In this document: positions 1 to 9,408 of the stretch, piece after piece
Position numbering within the stretch: position 1 is the first letter of the stretch
How the letters are laid out: each line of letters begins with the position of its first letter
Source: Thermoanaerobaculia bacterium
GTDB taxonomy: Bacteria; Acidobacteriota; Thermoanaerobaculia; Gp7-AA8
DNA length: 64,000 nt
Direction of reading: 5' to 3'
Assembly: GCA_017883235.1 (NCBI GenBank)
Contig: JADGNY010000003.1
Coordinates: forward strand, 62,001-126,000
Program-made: the position numbers and the translations under genes
Notes under the pieces: generated by a model
Databases searched by the model: none
Told to the model about the DNA's origin: nothing
The model's input: only the letters and a program-made list of their open reading frames with translations

Positions 1-2
1 CC

Positions 3-2564
3 GGATCGGAGTGGGCCGCCGAGGCTCTGCAGCGCGCTCACGACGTCCCCCCGAACACGCTCGAAGCCTGGACCCACGCCCTCCCCCACATCGGGGAACT
101 CGACCCAAAGCAGCTCGACGCGCTCGTGCGCGCCTATCCGCAGCAGGCCCGCGCCTACGGCGAGACGATCTGCATGTCTGAATGGGCGGATGCGGTCCTT
201 GCTCGAGACGTTACCCACGCCGATCGGCAGCTTACCCTCGCGCGCCGGATTGGCGGCACGTTGTACTCGTTTTCCGGTGAGACACTGTTACACGACGCCG
301 TAATCGCCGCCGATAACTCAACACGCAACGGAACCGCGATGACGCTGGCAACGGCGTACACGATCTACCGAAGCGGACGGATCGCACACAGCAAACAGGA
401 TGGCGTGAAGGCGGAAGGCGAGTTGCGTCAGGCCGAGCAGATCTTCGTCCAGGAGCGTAGCTCGATGGCGCTCGTTGCTCGCTATTACACCGCGAGCGTG
501 TTGTACGCCCAAACACGGACGGAGGAGAGTGAGGCGGTTCTCAACGAACTTGTGGCCCAACCGCTCGAAGGCCGTGGCTATATGGCTTTGGCTGCACAAA
601 TCGGATGGGAACGCGGTCTTTGCGCGCTGGCTCGAGGATCAGTGTCCGACGCTGTCGATGTCTTCACCCGTTCGCGAGCGCTATTCGAGCGGATCGGTGA
701 AATGCAATTCGCGGCGTCAATGAGCTCGCTGATCGCCGCCGCCTACGATTTCACCTCAGCATATTCGAATGCTTGGCGGGCCCGAAGAGACGCATTCCGA
801 GCTCTTTCAACGATCGGTGACACATCGCGCTTTGCGGTCGCACTAACCTCCTCAGCGACCATCGCGGCACGCGACGGAAATATCGCGCGTGCCCTGCCAC
901 TCTATGAGATGGCGGCAGAGGCGGCAGAGCGGAGCGGCAATGAGCAACTCATATCGATCGCGTACGCTAGAAGGTCGGCCCTGTTCAGCGATATAGGCGA
1001 TCGCGCAGCAGCGATGCGTGACCTTCAGAGTGCACGGAAATGGCTAGATGCGGTGCGTGGTCCAGCGCCCCAGACGCAAGCCGACATTGCGTTCGCCGAG
1101 GGAAAAGCTTCGATGCGTGGAAACCCCGCTGGGGCGGTGGCTCAATTTGCACGAGCTTCGGCATTTTACGAACAGGCGTCCTATCGCGTCGAGATCCCGC
1201 GCATACAACTTGAGTCCGCACGCGCCGAAGTCGCTCTCGGTCATGTCGCCGCAGCACGAAAGCACCTGGCAATCGGCATCGATATCCTCGAGGTTGAGCG
1301 TCGCCGGGCGAACGTTGATCAACGTGCAACTCTGTTCGCCGGCGCTAACGAACTCTTCCAGATGGCAATTGATCTGGCGTTGGTGGATGGCGATGAAGCA
1401 GGCGCTTTTAACCTCGCGGAGCAGCAGCGCGCTCGGTCGATTCTCGACGAATTCTCAAAGGGACCTATATCGGAAGACAAATTCGCCTCACCGTTAACAA
1501 CGTATGAGATTCGGGGTTCGCTTGCAAAGGACAGCGCGATCATCGAATACGCCGTCCTTCCTAATCGACTGGTCGCATTCATCGTGCGCGCTGACCGTCT
1601 GCGTGTGGTGACGTTCGCAGTGACTGCCGATTCGATTGTGCAAGCAGGCAAACGCCTGGCTGATGCGGTAGAGCACGACGAAGACTTGGTCTCTCCTGGA
1701 ACAGCGGCGTACGTGGCACTACTGCAGCCGCTGTGGCCGGAAATCAGTGATGCGCGACGCTTGGTCTTCGTAGCGACAGGGGATCTCGCCGCGCTTCCGT
1801 TCGCGGCGCTGTATGACCCGATCAGCGAACGCTTCCTGATCGAGCGAACCTCGATTTTGGAAGCACCTAGTGCGACACTGGCAATTAGCGCAGCGCAGCG
1901 AGCCAAACCGCTGTCCCAGGAACGTGTTCTGGCGATCGGTGCCAGCCGCTTCGATTCTGAGTCGTTTCCGAATGCGCAACTCCTGCCGAACGTGGAAGAA
2001 GAGGCAAAGCGAGTGGCTGGCGAATACAAAAACGCGACGGTCATAACGGGGGATCAAGCGACGCGCGCACGAATCCTTGGAGAAATCAGGGATTACACAG
2101 TTATCGATATCGGCGGGCACGCCGTCGTTCCCTCAACGGGCGATCGTGACGCGGGGCTGCTCTTCGCTCCGGCATTACAGCACAGCAGCGTCCTTCGCGC
2201 ATCAGACATCGCGCGGTTGCGGTTGCCGCTTGTCAGGCTCGTCGTTCTCGCTGCGTGTCGGTCCGCCGCCGCCGGCGGTCACAGCGAGCGAAATGAAAAC
2301 CTGGCCATTTCATTCATCGCTGCGGGGGCAACGACAGTAGTAGCAACGACATCGAATCTAGACGATGCGGCGGCGTTGCGAATAATCCCATCATTCCATC
2401 GCCTCATCGCCTCCGGTCGCGCTCCCGAGGAGGCGTTGCGCGAAGTGCTTGCTTCGCAGATTCGCGACGCTAGCGGCCGTGTCCGAATGTCGTCAGCTTG
2501 GGCCTGCGTACATGTGATCGGAGGAACTGCCGATCTGATTAGCACGAACCAACTAAGGAGGTAG
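3..2564 (+). CDS. TPR-CHAT domain protein (caspase-like protease), 5' end outside window
   Basis: The reading frame is open to the first base of the window, so the true start lies upstream and a GTG at 126 is only internal. About 853 residues are visible. The first two thirds are helical, TPR-like repeats rich in Ala, Leu and Tyr. The last third is a CHAT domain, a clan CD caspase/separase relative. The expected dyad is present: His in DIGGHAV (about visible residue 706) and Cys in LAACRSAAAG (about 752). CHAT proteins usually act as proteases controlled by their TPR region or by partner proteins. The next gene follows after 6 bases with its ribosome binding site inside this gene's end, so the two are probably co-translated. 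The block is visibly richer in A/T than the DNA after 4.8 kb, which may indicate transfer. The substrate is unknown. Confidence 0.9.
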   Translation, partial: GSEWAAEALQRAHDVPPNTLEAWTHALPHIGELDPKQLDALVRAYPQQARAYGETICMSEWADAVLARDVTHADRQLTLARRIGGTLYSFSGETLLHDAVIAADNSTRNGTAMTLATAYTIYRSGRIAHSKQDGVKAEGELRQAEQIFVQERSSMALVARYYTASVLYAQTRTEESEAVLNELVAQPLEGRGYMALAAQIGWERGLCALARGSVSDAVDVFTRSRALFERIGEMQFAASMSSLIAAAYDFTSAYSNAWRARRDAFRALSTIGDTSRFAVALTSSATIAARDGNIARALPLYEMAAEAAERSGNEQLISIAYARRSALFSDIGDRAAAMRDLQSARKWLDAVRGPAPQTQADIAFAEGKASMRGNPAGAVAQFARASAFYEQASYRVEIPRIQLESARAEVALGHVAAARKHLAIGIDILEVERRRANVDQRATLFAGANELFQMAIDLALVDGDEAGAFNLAEQQRARSILDEFSKGPISEDKFASPLTTYEIRGSLAKDSAIIEYAVLPNRLVAFIVRADRLRVVTFAVTADSIVQAGKRLADAVEHDEDLVSPGTAAYVALLQPLWPEISDARRLVFVATGDLAALPFAALYDPISERFLIERTSILEAPSATLAISAAQRAKPLSQERVLAIGASRFDSESFPNAQLLPNVEEEAKRVAGEYKNATVITGDQATRARILGEIRDYTVIDIGGHAVVPSTGDRDAGLLFAPALQHSSVLRASDIARLRLPLVRLVVLAACRSAAAGGHSERNENLAISFIAAGATTVVATTSNLDDAAALRIIPSFHRLIASGRAPEEALREVLASQIRDASGRVRMSSAWACVHVIGGTADLISTNQLRR

Positions 2565-2570
2565 CTAACA

Positions 2571-3647
2571 ATGCATTTTCGATTCATGAGTCTTACAGTG
2601 CTCGCCACGATTCTCTCTCTTTCATTCGGTTTCGCTAAAGACGCAGGAGCACAGCCAAGTCCGCCTCCGCCATCCGCGACCTTCACCGTCACGTTTGACG
2701 GGTTAGTCGTGCACGACCTCTATGACAAACATCCAAAACGAGCGCTCGTTGTACAGGGCAACGCCAAATCTATGCGGCACGTACCCTTGCTCATCACCGA
2801 TACAGACATCGACGAAAACGCACTGAGCGATAGTACCGGTCAACCGGTTTTCTGTGGTGTCATGCAAGGCGACACCAAGGAAACTTGCCGCGTTCTTATT
2901 GACGGCTTCGATATGCAAATCGTAGGAGCGGATGGTTCTGTGCTCACGCCAGTTCTTACTATCGACTCGACGTTCGACGACCTTACGCCTCATCTACAAA
3001 AAGTTACGAAGGGAACGATACGCGACAGCGTCGCCTCTGATCTGCCGGGGCCGCCAATCGCGGGATTTTTCGAGCTCACGGGTGGCACTTTGACAGCCTG
3101 TGCGTTCGCGAGGCCGGCATTTTTCGATAAAGATCATGATTTTGATCACGAAGGCAATCGTTATTTCGCTGAGATAGTGACGCTAACGGGAAGTATCAAG
3201 TCGCAATCAAAAGCAGTATTGCAGATCCGCTCAAATGCGACACTCGGAGAGTGGGTCCCCGTGCCTCATAGCAAGGATGCGCCTCTCGCGATCAGGATCG
3301 ATAATCACGCTCCTCGACATAACGGTAAGTTGATGGCGACGCCGCGGCATTGGGCGCTGATACGGAAAGTTTTGATTTTGCCGGCCGATGGATTTCCGGC
3401 GGTCTGCCCGGCGCCTTACGATGTCAACGATGACGATGAGCCGGCGTGCAGCAAAGGACCTAGTGTCTTCATGCAGCAAAACGTGAATTTATGTATCGGC
3501 GATGCTCCGGTAGTGTCGCTGGATGCTCTTCTGAAGAGCAGGATGACGGCCATGAGATCGAAAACGCTGGAAACCTTGAGCGGTCAACGTACAGGCGAAC
3601 CCTCATTGGAGCTACTGCCCGGTTGCGCCAACTCGACTTACCCTTAG
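2571..3647 (+). CDS. Secreted protein of unknown function
   Basis: 358 residues. The start is fixed by an AAGGAGGT ribosome binding site at 2555-2562 overlapping the stop of the CHAT gene. The N terminus is a good Sec signal peptide: a short basic start, a hydrophobic stretch over about residues 6-22, and likely cleavage after AGA near residue 28. The mature part has several Cys residues (CGVMQGDTKETC, a late PAVCPAPYD...C pair, and a C-terminal PGCAN) that could form disulfides in the periplasm. I recognise no family. Coupling to the CHAT protease suggests a substrate, inhibitor or partner of that protein, but this is inference from position only. Confidence 0.75.
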   Translation: MHFRFMSLTVLATILSLSFGFAKDAGAQPSPPPPSATFTVTFDGLVVHDLYDKHPKRALVVQGNAKSMRHVPLLITDTDIDENALSDSTGQPVFCGVMQGDTKETCRVLIDGFDMQIVGADGSVLTPVLTIDSTFDDLTPHLQKVTKGTIRDSVASDLPGPPIAGFFELTGGTLTACAFARPAFFDKDHDFDHEGNRYFAEIVTLTGSIKSQSKAVLQIRSNATLGEWVPVPHSKDAPLAIRIDNHAPRHNGKLMATPRHWALIRKVLILPADGFPAVCPAPYDVNDDDEPACSKGPSVFMQQNVNLCIGDAPVVSLDALLKSRMTAMRSKTLETLSGQRTGEPSLELLPGCANSTYP

Positions 3648-3750
3648 CGTGATTCGCTGATAGTTTTGCGATGTTGGGTGGTCGAAAGACAGAACATCGC
3701 TTTAGAGAGAGCACGAGGGCTCGGAGTTGCCGGCCGACGAGCCCCGTGAT

Positions 3751-4683
3751 CTATCGCAGTTGAGCCGACAAGGTGTTGGTAAACTGCGTGCCGACGTGGA
3801 AGAACGCGTGGCTATTGTCAGAGTCCTGAACGACTCCGTTCGCATAAATGTCGTACGATTTTGCCGTGTTACCGTGGCTTAACGTGATGTGGCCCGTTAC
3901 AATGCCGAGCGGTCGGCCTGGATCAAAAGACGTACTGAAGTCGATCTGGTCCAGAAGTTGTCGTGCAAGCGCCGAATCCAGCGGTGTAAAGTGCTTTGGA
4001 TTTAAGGAATCGAGCACGCTGAAATTATCGACGGAGACGCCATTCCATGGAACCCGTGACGACGCGACGCCAGGAGTCAGTTCAAGAAAGGGAGACGGAA
4101 TCACGGAGTGATCAGGCTTCGTGTTCTGTTTGCGCGCTTGATGTGGCGCGGCTTCGAACCAGTCGTCCTTATTTTCGAGATAAACATGGCCGTTTTTACA
4201 ATAAACCATCGAGCGCGGCGCTAGTACCACCAACCCTGTGGCATCGGCAATGGCCTGTGAGACCTTTTCGCCAGGAGGTCCGAAAGCGAGGTTGCAGGCG
4301 AGTATGCGTAGTGTTTTGACATTCGAATTCCCGACAAAAACGTTGGCTGCGGCTGCGGAAGTTGGTTTATCGAATGTCACAGCACTCGTGCAGGTCCGGC
4401 CGTCTCCTGTACAAAGCACGCCCGGCGCTCCGTGTCCAACCAAAACGATCGTGTTATTCGTCGCGGTTTTTAGATTATCGAAGGCTGTCTGTGTGTTATT
4501 GTGCCGATTGTCGGCCGGTAGTGCTTGGGCCGCCAAATCGAGAGCGTTGTCCGTGTCCTGACCTTCTTCGACCGTGTTTGGATGCTCCCAATCGCCCAGC
4601 TTTGGTGTCCCGCGTTCACCGAGTTTTTCGCCGGTACATGCTATCGAGAGGGTGAGCGAAAGCAAGAGGACTCTCAACTTCAT
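3751..4683 (-). CDS. Lipoprotein with His/Cys clan-CD-like (DUF4347-type) domain
   Basis: 310 residues. The N terminus is a lipoprotein signal with lipobox LSIAC (Cys16). The central part has VLVGHGAPG (His84), and after about 45 residues RILACNLAFGPPGEKV (Cys130) followed by an alanine-rich helix and TGLVVLAP. This HG...G / xxC-N-x-A-x-G pattern is the one seen in DUF4347 and related CHAT/caspase-fold domains, so a His-Cys dyad is plausible. The C-terminal 120 residues look beta-rich and are unrecognised. The gene converges on the secreted protein at 2571 with a gap of about 100 bases. It shares the A/T-richer composition of that block, so the three genes may have arrived together. Activity is inferred, not shown. 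Confidence 0.7.
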   Translation of the reverse strand: MKLRVLLLSLTLSIACTGEKLGERGTPKLGDWEHPNTVEEGQDTDNALDLAAQALPADNRHNNTQTAFDNLKTATNNTIVLVGHGAPGVLCTGDGRTCTSAVTFDKPTSAAAANVFVGNSNVKTLRILACNLAFGPPGEKVSQAIADATGLVVLAPRSMVYCKNGHVYLENKDDWFEAAPHQARKQNTKPDHSVIPSPFLELTPGVASSRVPWNGVSVDNFSVLDSLNPKHFTPLDSALARQLLDQIDFSTSFDPGRPLGIVTGHITLSHGNTAKSYDIYANGVVQDSDNSHAFFHVGTQFTNTLSAQLR

Positions 4684-4795
4684 GGTGGTGCCTCCCTGCT
4701 ACTTTATATCTTGGACGGACCCAGAGAGAGGATTCTCCACTTGATTCTGAGCCCGACAAGCGTACAGTTTCAAACGATGCCGAGGAGAAATATCG

Positions 4796-6280
4796 ATGAC
4801 CACCGTCACCCCATCCCCTTCCACCCGCTACCCTGACATCCGAAACTACGTCGGTGGTAGGTTCGTCGAGGGTGAAACGGAACGATACCTCGACGTCTAC
4901 AACCCCGCCGAGGGGAGCGTGATCTCTCGCGTGCCGCTGTCGGCGGGCGCGGATGTCGATCGCGCGGTGCAGGCGGCGAAGCAGGCCTTTCGTGGCTGGT
5001 CGGCGACACCGATCAAGGAGAGGGTTCAGGTCTTCTATCGGTTCAAGGCACTGCTGGAGCGGGACATCGACTCGCTGGCGAGGCTGGTCACCGAGGAGAA
5101 CGGCAAGATCGATAGCGAGGCGCGGGCGGAGGTGTTGAAGTCGGCCGAGCTTTGCGAGTTTGCCTGTTCGCTGCCGCAGATCACGGCGGGGGAGGTGCTG
5201 GAAGTCTCGCGGGGCGTGGAATGCCGCGTCGAGCACTTTCCGGTCGGGATCGTGGCCTCGATCGCGCCGTTCAACTTCCCGAACATGGTTCCCAACTGGA
5301 CGATCCCGAACGCCATCGCCCTCGGCAACTGCATGATCCTCAAGCCGAGCGAGTTGGTGCCGCTGTCGGCCGGGCGCATCGCCGAGCTGCTGCGCGAGGC
5401 GGGGCTGCCGGATGGCGTGCTCAACATCGTTCACGGCGGACAGGAGACGGTCGAGGCGATCTGCGACCATCCCGGCATCGAGGGCATCAGTTTCGTCGGC
5501 TCGACGAAGGTGGCCAAGATCGTCTACCGGCGTGGCACGTCGAATTTCAAACGCGTGCTGGCCCTCGGCGGAGCCAAGAATCACCTCATCGTCATGCCGG
5601 ACGCGGAGCCGGAGATGACCTCGACGAATGTCGTCGCTTCGATGTCAGGCTGTGCCGGGCAGCGCTGCATGGCAGCCTCGGTGATGATGGCGGTCGGCAG
5701 TAGCGATCACATCATCGAGCGGATGGTGACCATCGTGAAGTCGATGGTGCCGGGGACGCACATCGGCCCGGTGATCTCCGCCGAGGCGAAGGCGCGCATC
5801 GAGAGCTACATCACCGAGGCCGAGAAGATGGGAGCGACGATCCTCGTCGATGGCCGCGGCTACAAGGTGAAGGGAAAAGAGAACGGCTATTACGTCGGCC
5901 CGACGCTCATCGACCACGTCACGCCGGACATGCGCATCGCTCAGGAGGAAGTGTTCGGGCCGGTGATGGTGATCATCCGGGCGAAGGATGTAGCCGAGGC
6001 CGTCGGCGTGCAGCAGAAATCACGGTACGGCAACGCCGCCAGCGTCTTCACCGAGAGCGGCGGCGTGGCGCGTTACGTGATGGAGAACGCCAGCGCGGGG
6101 ATGGTGGGCGTGAACGTCGGGGTGCCTGTGCCGCGCGAGCCGTTCAGCTTCGGGGGGTGGAACGAGTCGAAGTTCGGCGTCGGCGACATCACCGGCCGCG
6201 GCTCGATCGAGTTCTGGACGAAGTCGAAGAAGATGACCACGAAGTGGAACAAGGAAGCGGGCGTGAACTGGATGTCGTGA
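4796..6280 (+). CDS. mmsA: CoA-acylating methylmalonate-semialdehyde dehydrogenase
   Basis: 494 residues, the normal length for the family. It oxidises (methyl)malonate semialdehyde to propionyl- or acetyl-CoA with NAD+ and CoA, in valine, thymine and inositol breakdown. Family signatures are the N-terminal YVGGRFVEG, the APFNFPNMVP cofactor-loop segment, FVGSTKVAK, and the active-site stretch SGCAGQRCMA with catalytic Cys about residue 291. The C-terminal PVPREPFSFGGWNESKFG is also typical of MMSDH rather than other aldehyde dehydrogenases. The ATG is preceded by GAGGAGA. It appears to be monocistronic, with no valine-pathway partner nearby. Confidence 0.93.
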   Translation: MTTVTPSPSTRYPDIRNYVGGRFVEGETERYLDVYNPAEGSVISRVPLSAGADVDRAVQAAKQAFRGWSATPIKERVQVFYRFKALLERDIDSLARLVTEENGKIDSEARAEVLKSAELCEFACSLPQITAGEVLEVSRGVECRVEHFPVGIVASIAPFNFPNMVPNWTIPNAIALGNCMILKPSELVPLSAGRIAELLREAGLPDGVLNIVHGGQETVEAICDHPGIEGISFVGSTKVAKIVYRRGTSNFKRVLALGGAKNHLIVMPDAEPEMTSTNVVASMSGCAGQRCMAASVMMAVGSSDHIIERMVTIVKSMVPGTHIGPVISAEAKARIESYITEAEKMGATILVDGRGYKVKGKENGYYVGPTLIDHVTPDMRIAQEEVFGPVMVIIRAKDVAEAVGVQQKSRYGNAASVFTESGGVARYVMENASAGMVGVNVGVPVPREPFSFGGWNESKFGVGDITGRGSIEFWTKSKKMTTKWNKEAGVNWMS

Positions 6281-6281
6281 G

Positions 6282-6322
6282 CCGGCACGGCCGGCGGCGT
6301 AGGTTGCCCAAGGCTCGGCCAA
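6282..6322. repeat. Post-stop repeat, copy 1 (second copy at 39474)
   Basis: About 40 bases directly after the mmsA stop, containing GGCACGGCCGGCGGCG and then GGTTGCCCAAGGCTCGGCC. The same segment recurs with a few substitutions at 39474-39517, again immediately after a stop codon. The GC-rich half is self-complementary and could form a small hairpin. No function is assigned. Confidence 0.7.
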
Positions 6323-6398
6323 CAGTTGAGCAAAATCCATCTGTTTCCAGGTTCTGAAAGCACGCCAAAATCGCGCGTGTCATAATCATGCTCCTTCG

Positions 6399-7034
6399 AT
6401 GAGCGACAAGAAGAAGTGGGGATCGACCGTGATGGGCTGGTTCGTGGTCCAGGACCAGGCCGCGAGCTCTGACGAATCAGAGGCCCCGGCTACCGACGCT
6501 GCCCCGTCCCCGGCGCAGCAGCAGGACCTGCCTGTCTTCAACGCTCCGCCGCCCCCCGCGCCGGGCGGCAAGGTCGACTTCGAGCAGGTTTTCGAGGCGG
6601 CAGGCATCGACGCCGACGAGAGGGAGCGCGTCTCGCGCACGCTGGAGTTGCTGACCTCACTCCCGCCGGGCACGGAAGACGCGGTCAAGAAGCAGATCGT
6701 GATGGCGTCGCTGCGCGCCTTCGGCGTACCGATCGAGAAGATCATCGAGGCGGGAGCGCAGGAGCTGCAAGCCCTCGAGGCCTATATCCGCGCCGGCGCC
6801 GCCGATACGGAGAAGGTCACCGCGGAAGCGGATCAACGCATCAAACAATATGAAGAGGAAATCGTAAAACTGAAGACGGTGATGCAGGAGCGAGTCTCAG
6901 AACAGCAGAGCGTCATCGGTTCCTGCAACGAGAAGAAGCTCGAGGTGCAGAAAGTGCTCGAGTTCTTCGGTCAGGAAGCGGTGGCGCGCGTCGTTCGTGA
7001 CTCGCCGAAGCTGCACGAGCCGGCAAAGAACTGA
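6399..7034 (+). CDS. Helical cytoplasmic protein, first gene of PspA/ABC/AAA operon
   Basis: 211 residues, no recognised family. Residues 1-20 include a short hydrophobic WGSTVMGWFVVQ stretch, too short to be a clear membrane segment. About residues 25-55 are a Pro/Ala/Gln-rich linker with a run of prolines. From about residue 60 the protein is charged and helical. The last 70 residues form a probable coiled coil (ADQRIKQYEEEIVKLKTV). The gene starts a run of seven co-directional genes with gaps of 31 bases or less or overlaps, and ends 7 bases before the PspA homologue. It may be an adaptor for the PspA-like polymer, which is inference. No strong ribosome binding site precedes the ATG. Confidence 0.75.
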   Translation: MSDKKKWGSTVMGWFVVQDQAASSDESEAPATDAAPSPAQQQDLPVFNAPPPPAPGGKVDFEQVFEAAGIDADERERVSRTLELLTSLPPGTEDAVKKQIVMASLRAFGVPIEKIIEAGAQELQALEAYIRAGAADTEKVTAEADQRIKQYEEEIVKLKTVMQERVSEQQSVIGSCNEKKLEVQKVLEFFGQEAVARVVRDSPKLHEPAKN

Positions 7035-7041
7035 GGGAGAT

Positions 7042-7743
7042 ATGGGACTGTTTTCTAGGTTGGGGAATCTTTGGAAGGGTTTTCTCTCGATTTGGATCTC
7101 CGATATCGAGGTGGAGCATCCGGAGATCGCGTATGAGAACGCCATCAACTCGATGATCGGGAAGTACGCGAAGCTCAAGAGTGCCACCGCGGCGATCATC
7201 CGGCGCCGCGAGGAGCTGGACGACCGCTTCAAGAAGGCCAACGCCGATCTGGCCCAGACGGAGGCGGAGCTGAATACCGCCGTCGAAACGAATCAGGACG
7301 ACCTGGCGGTGGTGCTGATCCAGAAGAAGAATCAGATCACTGCCGACCTCGCGGATTTGCAAACCGACATGCAGACGGCGCACTCCGACGCCGATTCGGC
7401 GAAGACGTCGCTCCTCAGCGTGCAGACCGAGATCAAGAAGCTGCAGGCCGAGCGCGAGACGATGCTGGCCAAGATGCAGTCGGCGCAGGCGCGCATCAAC
7501 ATTCAGGAACAGCTCGACGGGCTGTCGGTGGACGATGAGGTGCGTGCGCTCGACAACGTCCGCACGCACATCAAGAACACCATCGCCGAGGCCAACCTCG
7601 GCAAAGAGCTGTCCGATTCGTCGCTCGACTCACGGCTGGCCGGCCTTCGCGGCCAAGTCGGCGATGTTCAGGCCAAGCAGGAACTGGCGGCCATGAAGGC
7701 ACGCAAGGCGGCCGCTCAGCAGCAGGGCCAGAAGACGATGTAG
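7042..7743 (+). CDS. PspA/IM30 (ESCRT-III superfamily) protein
   Basis: 233 residues. The ATG at 7042 is chosen because GAGGGAG lies just upstream; a longer reading frame runs back into the previous gene. The start [18 protein letters not shown] matches the amphipathic helix of PspA/Vipp1. It is followed by about 180 residues of continuous coiled coil ([18 protein letters not shown] and similar) with the PspA-like length and spacing. Members assemble into rods or rings that bind and remodel or protect the inner membrane. Here it sits in an operon with an AAA+ ATPase, which is reminiscent of ESCRT-III with Vps4. Family membership is well supported; the functional pairing is inference. Confidence 0.87.
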   Translation: MGLFSRLGNLWKGFLSIWISDIEVEHPEIAYENAINSMIGKYAKLKSATAAIIRRREELDDRFKKANADLAQTEAELNTAVETNQDDLAVVLIQKKNQITADLADLQTDMQTAHSDADSAKTSLLSVQTEIKKLQAERETMLAKMQSAQARINIQEQLDGLSVDDEVRALDNVRTHIKNTIAEANLGKELSDSSLDSRLAGLRGQVGDVQAKQELAAMKARKAAAQQQGQKTM

Positions 7744-7773
7744 CTGCGCGCTTTCGCGCGCCTGGAGGATCTG

Positions 7774-9408
7774 ATGAAACTCACTCCCTTCGCGAAGTTC
7801 TTCATCACCGTGGTGATTCTGGCCGTGGTCGGATACGCCGCCTATCACTACAAAGGCAACGACATCCGCAAATGGGCCACCGGCAGCGACAAGAGTCAGA
7901 CGCAGACCGGCACGAGTCAGGTCGGCAGCAACGACTTCGATGCGCTCAAGAACGCCCCGGCCGATCCATCACGCAACGCTCCGGTCACCGGCGTCTCCGC
8001 GGTCAGCGTCAGCAGCGGCAAGCTGAATCGTCCGCTGGTGGTGGCGATCAACACCTGGGCAGGCCACTCGCCCGGCATCGTCTTCAACAACGGCCTGGAG
8101 CCGAGCGATTCATCGAGCTACCGCCGCAAATACGGCCTCGACGTGAAGTTCGTTCTGATCGAAGATCCGGCCGCCAAACTTGCCGCGTTCCGCACGGGCG
8201 CTGTCGACATCATGTGGAACACCGTCGACAACTGGGCGCGCGAGGCATCGATCCTCGCCGAGAACAATCAAAAGGCCAAGTCGGTGATGATGCAGGACTG
8301 GTCGCGCGGCGGCGACGGCATCGTCTCGCTGGCCTCGATCAACTCGATCGAGCAACTAAAGGGGCATCGCATCGCCTGCACGCAGTTCACGCCGTCGCAC
8401 TTCCTGTTGCTTTACCTGCTGTCGCAGTCGGGTCTCTCGGCCGAGGATCGCGCGGCCGTCGAGAAGGGCATCATCTTCACGCAGGACGCGCCGGCAGCGG
8501 CAGCGATGTTCAAGGCCAAGCAGGTCGATGCCGCCGTTACCTGGGAGCCCGATCTCTCCGGCGCCGTCACCGCGCGCGGCGATGAGGCGCACGTCCTCGT
8601 CTCCACGACCGCGGCCACCAACATCATCGCCGACACTCTTTGCGCACGTCAGGATTTGATCGATCGCGCGCCGGAGACGGTGCGCGACTTCATCCACGGC
8701 TGGTTCGACGGCATCGAGATGATGAAGAGCGATCCCGCCAATTCGTACGCCGTCGTCGGCAAGGCTCTCAAGCTCGACACGGATACGGTCTCGGGCATGC
8801 TCTCCGGCCTCAAGCTCACACCATACGCGGACAACGCGCAGTTCTATGGCCTCTCCGGCGGCAAGGCTCACTACGAAACGCTGTTCGACACGGCGTTCGT
8901 GATCTGGCGCAAGAAGGGGCTGGTCACGCGTGCGGTGGAAGCCAAGGACTGGGCCGATACGCGCTTCCTCGGCGCGCTTGCGGCAAACTATGAGACGCAG
9001 AAGGTCGAAGAGCCGAAGATCGCCGCGAAAGCACCCTCGAAGAACGATCGCGCCATCATCAACAAGCAGATCGAGATTCACTTCACACCCGGCTCCGACG
9101 AGATCATGCCCGGCTCGTTCTTCGTCCTCGATTCCCTCGGCGACACGATGACCTCGTTCGGCAACACGTACCTGCGCGTCGAAGGAAACACCGACGCCAC
9201 CGGATCGCCAACCAAGAATATGACGCTCTCCGAGCGCCGGGCGCTGGCGGTCAAGAGCTACATCGTGAAGACGTTCCCGAACATCGATGCCAACCGCTTC
9301 CAGACAATCGGCCGCGGCTCGACGAATCCGGTGGCCGACAATCAGACCGAAGCCGGCAGGCAGTTGAACCGGCGCACAGAGATCAAGGTCGTACTCGCGA
9401 CGCAGTAA
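7774..9408 (+). CDS. Membrane-anchored ABC substrate-binding protein fused to an OmpA domain
   Basis: 544 residues in three parts. Residues about 8-26 form an uncleaved-looking transmembrane helix (FFITVVILAVVGYAAY). Residues about 85-390 are a NitT/TauT/SsuA-like binding domain, with VAINTWAGHSPG, a GAVDIMWNTVDNW segment and DAAVTWEPDLS. Residues about 425-544 form an OmpA C-terminal peptidoglycan-binding domain (IEIHFTPGSDEI, NTDATGSPTKNMTLSERRA, RGSTNPVADN). The protein would therefore be tied to the inner membrane at one end and to the cell wall at the other, unlike a free periplasmic binding protein. The stop overlaps the permease start by one base. The ligand is unknown; the fold is shared by sulfonate, nitrate and thiamine-precursor binders. 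Confidence 0.87.
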   Translation: MKLTPFAKFFITVVILAVVGYAAYHYKGNDIRKWATGSDKSQTQTGTSQVGSNDFDALKNAPADPSRNAPVTGVSAVSVSSGKLNRPLVVAINTWAGHSPGIVFNNGLEPSDSSSYRRKYGLDVKFVLIEDPAAKLAAFRTGAVDIMWNTVDNWAREASILAENNQKAKSVMMQDWSRGGDGIVSLASINSIEQLKGHRIACTQFTPSHFLLLYLLSQSGLSAEDRAAVEKGIIFTQDAPAAAAMFKAKQVDAAVTWEPDLSGAVTARGDEAHVLVSTTAATNIIADTLCARQDLIDRAPETVRDFIHGWFDGIEMMKSDPANSYAVVGKALKLDTDTVSGMLSGLKLTPYADNAQFYGLSGGKAHYETLFDTAFVIWRKKGLVTRAVEAKDWADTRFLGALAANYETQKVEEPKIAAKAPSKNDRAIINKQIEIHFTPGSDEIMPGSFFVLDSLGDTMTSFGNTYLRVEGNTDATGSPTKNMTLSERRALAVKSYIVKTFPNIDANRFQTIGRGSTNPVADNQTEAGRQLNRRTEIKVVLATQ

